Assembly (NCBI RefSeq): GCF_022712295.1
Contig: NZ_JALAGT010000089.1
Span: 1 to 17,238 of the forward strand
Direction of reading: 5' to 3'
Length of the DNA: 17,238 nt
Source of the DNA: Galactobacter sp.
GTDB lineage: Bacteria; Actinomycetota; Actinomycetes; Actinomycetales; Micrococcaceae
The notes under the pieces: generated by a model
What the model was told of the DNA's origin: nothing
The model's input: the letters and a program-made list of their open reading frames with translations, nothing else
Database searches by the model: none
Shown: piece after piece, positions 15,086 through 17,238 of the stretch
Position numbering within the stretch: the stretch's first letter is position 1
Layout of the letters: every line of letters begins with the position of its first letter
Position numbers and translations under genes: made by a program

Positions 15086-15199
15086 CGCAAGAACGGGGCA
15101 AGAGTGCCGCGTCATGGGGTCAAAAACCGCGGAAATACGGGCATCCATTACATGGAGAAAAGGTGGAGGAGTTTCGCCGCCAAGCGGACGAAACCCCTC

Positions 15200-15244
15200 T
15201 GGATCGCCACAGATCCACCCGTTCGGCCCGTTCTGGGGTGGATC
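15200..15244. repeat. Overlapping alternative hairpins built on TGGATC/GATCCA
   Basis: TGGATC (15200-15205) pairs with GATCCA (15212-15217) over a 6-nt loop. The second arm, extended to GATCCACCC (15212-15220), also pairs perfectly over 9 bp with GGGTGGATC (15236-15244). The two stems share an arm and are mutually exclusive. This is visible in the sequence; no function is known. Confidence 0.5.
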
Positions 15245-15310
15245 GGGAGGGAAGTGGAGGGGTGCAGGGAGGGAAGTGGAGGAGCCCAGGGAGGGACGTG
15301 GGCGTGCCCG
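15245..15310 (+). repeat. Three tandem 22-bp imperfect repeats with GTGGAG core
   Basis: Units start at 15245, 15267 and 15289. Each begins GGGAGGGA and carries GTGGAG (15254, 15276) or GTGGGC (15298) at the same place; the first two units agree at nearly all positions and the third has diverged. The core word resembles the MraZ boxes of the promoter but in opposite orientation and at 22-bp rather than 10-bp spacing. Confidence 0.65.
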
Positions 15311-15351
15311 CGAATCGAGCAGCGAGCACCCCCCACCCCGCTCCGGGCAGC

Positions 15352-15400
15352 AAAAAGCCCCGCACCGTCATCGGTGCAGGGCTTCAGCGGTGCGGGGCTT
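15352..15400 (-). terminator. Intrinsic terminator of the DUF3040 unit, with duplicated 5' arm
   Basis: On the minus strand, AAGCCCTGCACCG (15372-15384), loop ATGA and CGGTGCGGGGCTT (15355-15367) form a 13-bp stem with one T-G wobble, followed by a T tract (15352-15356). A second copy of the left arm, AAGCCCCGCACCG (15388-15400), lies 3 nt upstream and matches the right arm perfectly. It is 36 bp after the DUF3040 stop and would insulate the dcw promoter from upstream transcription. Confidence 0.85.
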
Positions 15401-15436
15401 CTGCGGCTCGGGGTGTCAGCGAGAAGAGTTCAGCGC

Positions 15437-15829
15437 TCAGCGCTGCTCGTCGCCACGGCGGCGATCCTCCCACTGCTGTTCCAACTTCCGCATGTAGGAC
15501 GAGGACCGTTCCCCTGCGTCACTGCCGGAGGAATCCCCGCCCTTGGGCTCACCGGGTCGTTTGGAGAAGACGACATACACACCGGTGCACATCATGATGA
15601 ACCCGATGATGCCCACGATGATGCTCACCGCGGCCAACTGGTTCAGGGAGACACCGACCAGCACCAGGGCCAGGCCCACGATGGCGATCAGGAGGCCGAG
15701 GGCGATGTTGCGCGTGGAGAAACGTCCGGCGGACTCCGCCTTGCGCATGGAGGAGGCGAACTGCGGGTCGTCGGAGAGTTGCTTCTCCATCTCGTCCAGC
15801 ATTTGTTGCTCGTGGTCAGAGAGCGGCAT
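15437..15829 (-). CDS. DUF3040 family membrane protein
   Basis: Small actinobacterial membrane protein of unknown function, often found next to dcw or dinB genes. The 130-residue product starts MPLSDHEQQMLDEMEKQL, the highly characteristic start of the DUF3040 family, then has two transmembrane helices (about 41-61 and 66-88) and a charged hydrophilic C-terminus (SSSYMRKLEQQWEDRRRGDEQR is the end of it, split here as SSSYMRKLEQQW and EDRRRGDEQR). The ATG at 15829 is preferred to the longer open frame because AAGGAGG (15840-15846) lies 10 nt upstream and homologues start with MPLS. A strong terminator follows. Both ends are predicted to face the cytoplasm. Its role is not known; the position between dinB and the division cluster is conserved in this phylum but does not define a function. 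Confidence 0.9.
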   Translation of the reverse strand: MPLSDHEQQMLDEMEKQLSDDPQFASSMRKAESAGRFSTRNIALGLLIAIVGLALVLVGVSLNQLAAVSIIVGIIGFIMMCTGVYVVFSKRPGEPKGGDSSGSDAGERSSSYMRKLEQQWEDRRRGDEQR

Positions 15830-15925
15830 GACGGCCTGCCCTCCTTTCTCCCCGTATCCGGTCCAAATCGACGCGATCCCACGGGCTACTGTGCGCAGCC
15901 CACGCGTGTGGATCACTTTCCCTAC

Positions 15926-15954
15926 ATCTTAGGTGCCATACCCGCCTCAGTCCT
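15926..15954 (-). promoter_or_regulatory. Possible promoter of the DUF3040 gene
   Basis: TAAGAT (15926-15931) is a good -10 match; 17 nt upstream is AGGACT (15949-15954), a weak -35 that overlaps the dinB stop codon. The leader would be about 90 nt. The 123-bp gap after dinB and the lack of a terminator there make both read-through and an independent promoter possible. Confidence 0.35.
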
Positions 15955-17221
15955 AGTCGTGGGCAGCGTCTCCCGGGGAATTCACGGACTCGATGTGCGC
16001 CGTTTCACGTCGATCCCGTGCAGAACCCCGTGTGGACCCGCCCTCGGCACCGGGCAACAGCGAGGCAGGGGCCAGCGCTCCCGCGAAACGAGAGTTGATC
16101 CGATCCATGGTCTCCTCTGCGTCACGCCGCTGATCGTCCTCGCCCAACAGTGACAGTTGCCGCCCCGATCCCAGCGGCGCCAGTCCCTCGAGCCTCACGC
16201 CCACGAGCCTGACCGGAGGAAGCGGCGAGGCCACCGCTGAGACCAGCCGCCCCGCAGCCTCCGCGATCTCGGCAGCCGAGTCCGTGGCCCGGACCAGATG
16301 CGTCTGGCGACTCAGCGTGGTGAAGTCCGTCCACCGCAGCTTCAGAGCCACGACCGTCCCCGCCCGTTCGGCGGCCCGGGCTCGCGTCGCCACCCGGTGG
16401 GAGAGCCACAGCACGGTCCGGTCGAGAGCGGCCCTGTCGGTGACGTCAGTGGCGAACGTGTGCTCCGCGCCGAGACTCTTCTCCTCGCGCTCGACCACCA
16501 CCTCACGCGGATCCTCGCCGCGAGCCAAGGGCACCAAGCGGGCGATGCCTGCCCCGAGGCTGCGGGCCACCTCCGCTTGGTCCGCGGCAGCGAGGTCACC
16601 GGCGGTCGAGTACCCCGCCAGCCGCAGCGTCTCCGCCGTGGCCCGTCCCACCCCGAAGAGTTGCGAGACCGGAAGGTCTCGCAGGAAGGAGTGAACGTAC
16701 GCGGGCGGCACTGAGAACACGCCGTCGGGCTTGGCCCTGCCCGAGGCCATCTTGGCCAGGAACTTGGTCGGTGCGAGACCCACCGACGCCGGCAGGCCCA
16801 ACTCGCTGCGGATCCGGGCCCTGATCGCCTCGGCCGCCCGTTCCGGGGTACCCCAGGTACGCATGGTGCCGCTGAGATCCAGGTAGGCCTCATCGACACT
16901 GACCTGTTCCATGAGCGGGCTGAAGTCCCGCAGGATCGCCATGACGGCGCGGGAGAGTTCCGAGTATCGCCCGTGGTGGGGAGCCACGATCACCGCGTGA
17001 GGCGCCAGCCGTTTGGCCTGGACCACCGGTTGAGCAGAATGCACCCCAAGCGTGCGCAGATCATAGGAGGCGGAGAGCACCACCGAACGCTGCGCATCCG
17101 TCCCGATCAGCACCGGTTGTCCCACGAGGTCGGGGTTGTCGAGGCACTCGACGGAGACGAAGAAGGCATCCATGTCCACGTGCGCCACGATCCTGGACCG
17201 CCCGGTGGAAGTGCTCCTCAT
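15953..17221 (-). CDS. dinB: DNA polymerase IV (DinB, Y-family translesion polymerase)
   Basis: Low-fidelity polymerase that copies past damaged bases. The 422-residue product has the palm motif HVDMDAFFVSVE (14-25, metal ligand D16), ASYDLRTLGV (51-60, where ASYEARxxGV is usual), the catalytic SVDEAYLDLSG (108-118, D110 and E111), SVGLAPTKFLAKMAS in the palm, a helix-hairpin-helix region LFGVGRATAETLRLAGY, and a little-finger domain. A beta-clamp binding motif QLSLL lies at about 355-359, followed by about 60 hydrophilic residues. The ATG at 17221 lacks a Shine-Dalgarno sequence but is 7 nt after a TAAGCT that could be a -10 hexamer, suggesting a leaderless message. It is not part of the dcw operon. 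All catalytic acidic residues are present, so it should be active. Confidence 0.95.
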   Translation of the reverse strand: MRSTSTGRSRIVAHVDMDAFFVSVECLDNPDLVGQPVLIGTDAQRSVVLSASYDLRTLGVHSAQPVVQAKRLAPHAVIVAPHHGRYSELSRAVMAILRDFSPLMEQVSVDEAYLDLSGTMRTWGTPERAAEAIRARIRSELGLPASVGLAPTKFLAKMASGRAKPDGVFSVPPAYVHSFLRDLPVSQLFGVGRATAETLRLAGYSTAGDLAAADQAEVARSLGAGIARLVPLARGEDPREVVVEREEKSLGAEHTFATDVTDRAALDRTVLWLSHRVATRARAAERAGTVVALKLRWTDFTTLSRQTHLVRATDSAAEIAEAAGRLVSAVASPLPPVRLVGVRLEGLAPLGSGRQLSLLGEDDQRRDAEETMDRINSRFAGALAPASLLPGAEGGSTRGSARDRRETAHIESVNSPGDAAHD

Positions 17222-17228
17222 GTGAACC

Positions 17229-17234
17229 AGCTTA
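17229..17234 (-). promoter_or_regulatory. Possible -10 element for a leaderless dinB transcript
   Basis: TAAGCT on the minus strand ends 7 nt before the dinB ATG, the spacing expected if transcription starts at the A of the start codon. The -35 region is outside the window, so the call is weak. Confidence 0.35.
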
Positions 17235-17238
17235 GGCC

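Larger units (their letters stand above)
15100..15351. other. Non-coding region upstream of the dcw promoter
   Basis: About 250 bp between the mraZ promoter and the DUF3040 terminator hold no credible gene; open frames here are unsupported by ribosome binding sites or protein-like composition. The region contains a perfect-arm hairpin with one bulge (GTTTCG-CCGC-CAA-GCGG-A-CGAAAC, 15171-15194), overlapping stem alternatives at 15200-15244, scattered plus-strand GTGGAG/GTGGAT words, and a 22-bp tandem repeat. I do not recognise RNase P RNA, tmRNA or another standard RNA in it. Confidence 0.55.

Noticed and set aside
15000..15430. Structured RNA gene such as RNase P RNA in the 448-bp gap upstream of mraZ
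   Set aside because: I looked for the conserved GAGGAAAGTC-type core and other RNase P or tmRNA signatures and saw none; the structure present is explained by the terminator, promoter and repeats.
15104..16153. Plus-strand open frame of 349 codons across the dcw upstream region, DUF3040 and dinB
   Set aside because: It crosses a terminator, a complete gene and part of another on the opposite strand, and has no recognisable motif.
1..17238. Mobile element, phage, CRISPR, toxin-antitoxin or defence system
   Set aside because: No transposase, integrase, regularly spaced repeat array or foreign-looking composition is seen; all coding space is accounted for by dcw genes, DUF3040 and dinB.

Overview
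The window is the dcw (division and cell wall) cluster of a high-GC Gram-positive bacterium. Every gene lies on the minus strand, so transcription runs from high to low coordinates. The order mraZ-rsmH-ftsL-ftsI-murE-murF-mraY-murD-ftsW-murG-murC-ftsQ-ftsZ, the absence of ftsA and ddl, the DUF3040 membrane protein just upstream of mraZ, the high GC content and several GTG starts all point to Actinomycetota. The MurE acceptor-site motif (DDPH instead of DNPR) suggests L-lysine rather than meso-diaminopimelate peptidoglycan. That fits Micrococcaceae-like Micrococcales (Arthrobacter, Kocuria, Micrococcus, Nesterenkonia and relatives), but the genus cannot be fixed from this window.

Layout in the direction of transcription. 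17221-15953 encodes a DinB-type Y-family DNA polymerase. 15829-15437 encodes a small DUF3040 membrane protein, followed by a strong intrinsic terminator (15352-15400). 15351-14989 is non-coding and holds a 22-bp tandem repeat, alternative hairpins, and a mraZ promoter overlapped by MraZ-type boxes in 10-bp register. From 14988 down to 368 run mraZ, rsmH, an FtsL-like gene, ftsI, murE, murF, mraY, murD, ftsW, murG, murC and ftsQ. Most junctions overlap by 1-4 bp or are separated by less than 10 bp. The exceptions are mraZ/rsmH (155 bp, strong hairpin), ftsL/ftsI (67 bp, hairpin) and murD/ftsW (73 bp). 367-193 is the ftsQ-ftsZ intergenic region, with its own promoter and a 9-bp inverted repeat. 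192-1 is the first 64 codons of ftsZ.

How the genes work together: MurC (L-Ala), MurD (D-Glu), MurE (third residue, probably L-Lys) and MurF (D-Ala-D-Ala) build UDP-MurNAc-pentapeptide in the cytoplasm. MraY moves it to undecaprenyl phosphate (lipid I) and MurG adds GlcNAc (lipid II). FtsW polymerises lipid II and FtsI cross-links the product at the septum, with FtsL and FtsQ as divisome scaffold proteins and FtsZ as the cytoskeletal ring. MraZ and RsmH are the conserved regulator and 16S rRNA methyltransferase at the head of the cluster.

I found no undescribed system, defence locus, mobile element, tRNA/rRNA gene or CRISPR array. The points worth a second look are regulatory (MraZ-box array, ftsZ promoter dyad, intercistronic hairpins, 22-bp repeats, double-armed terminator) and biochemical (MurE specificity motif, long tail on FtsL).
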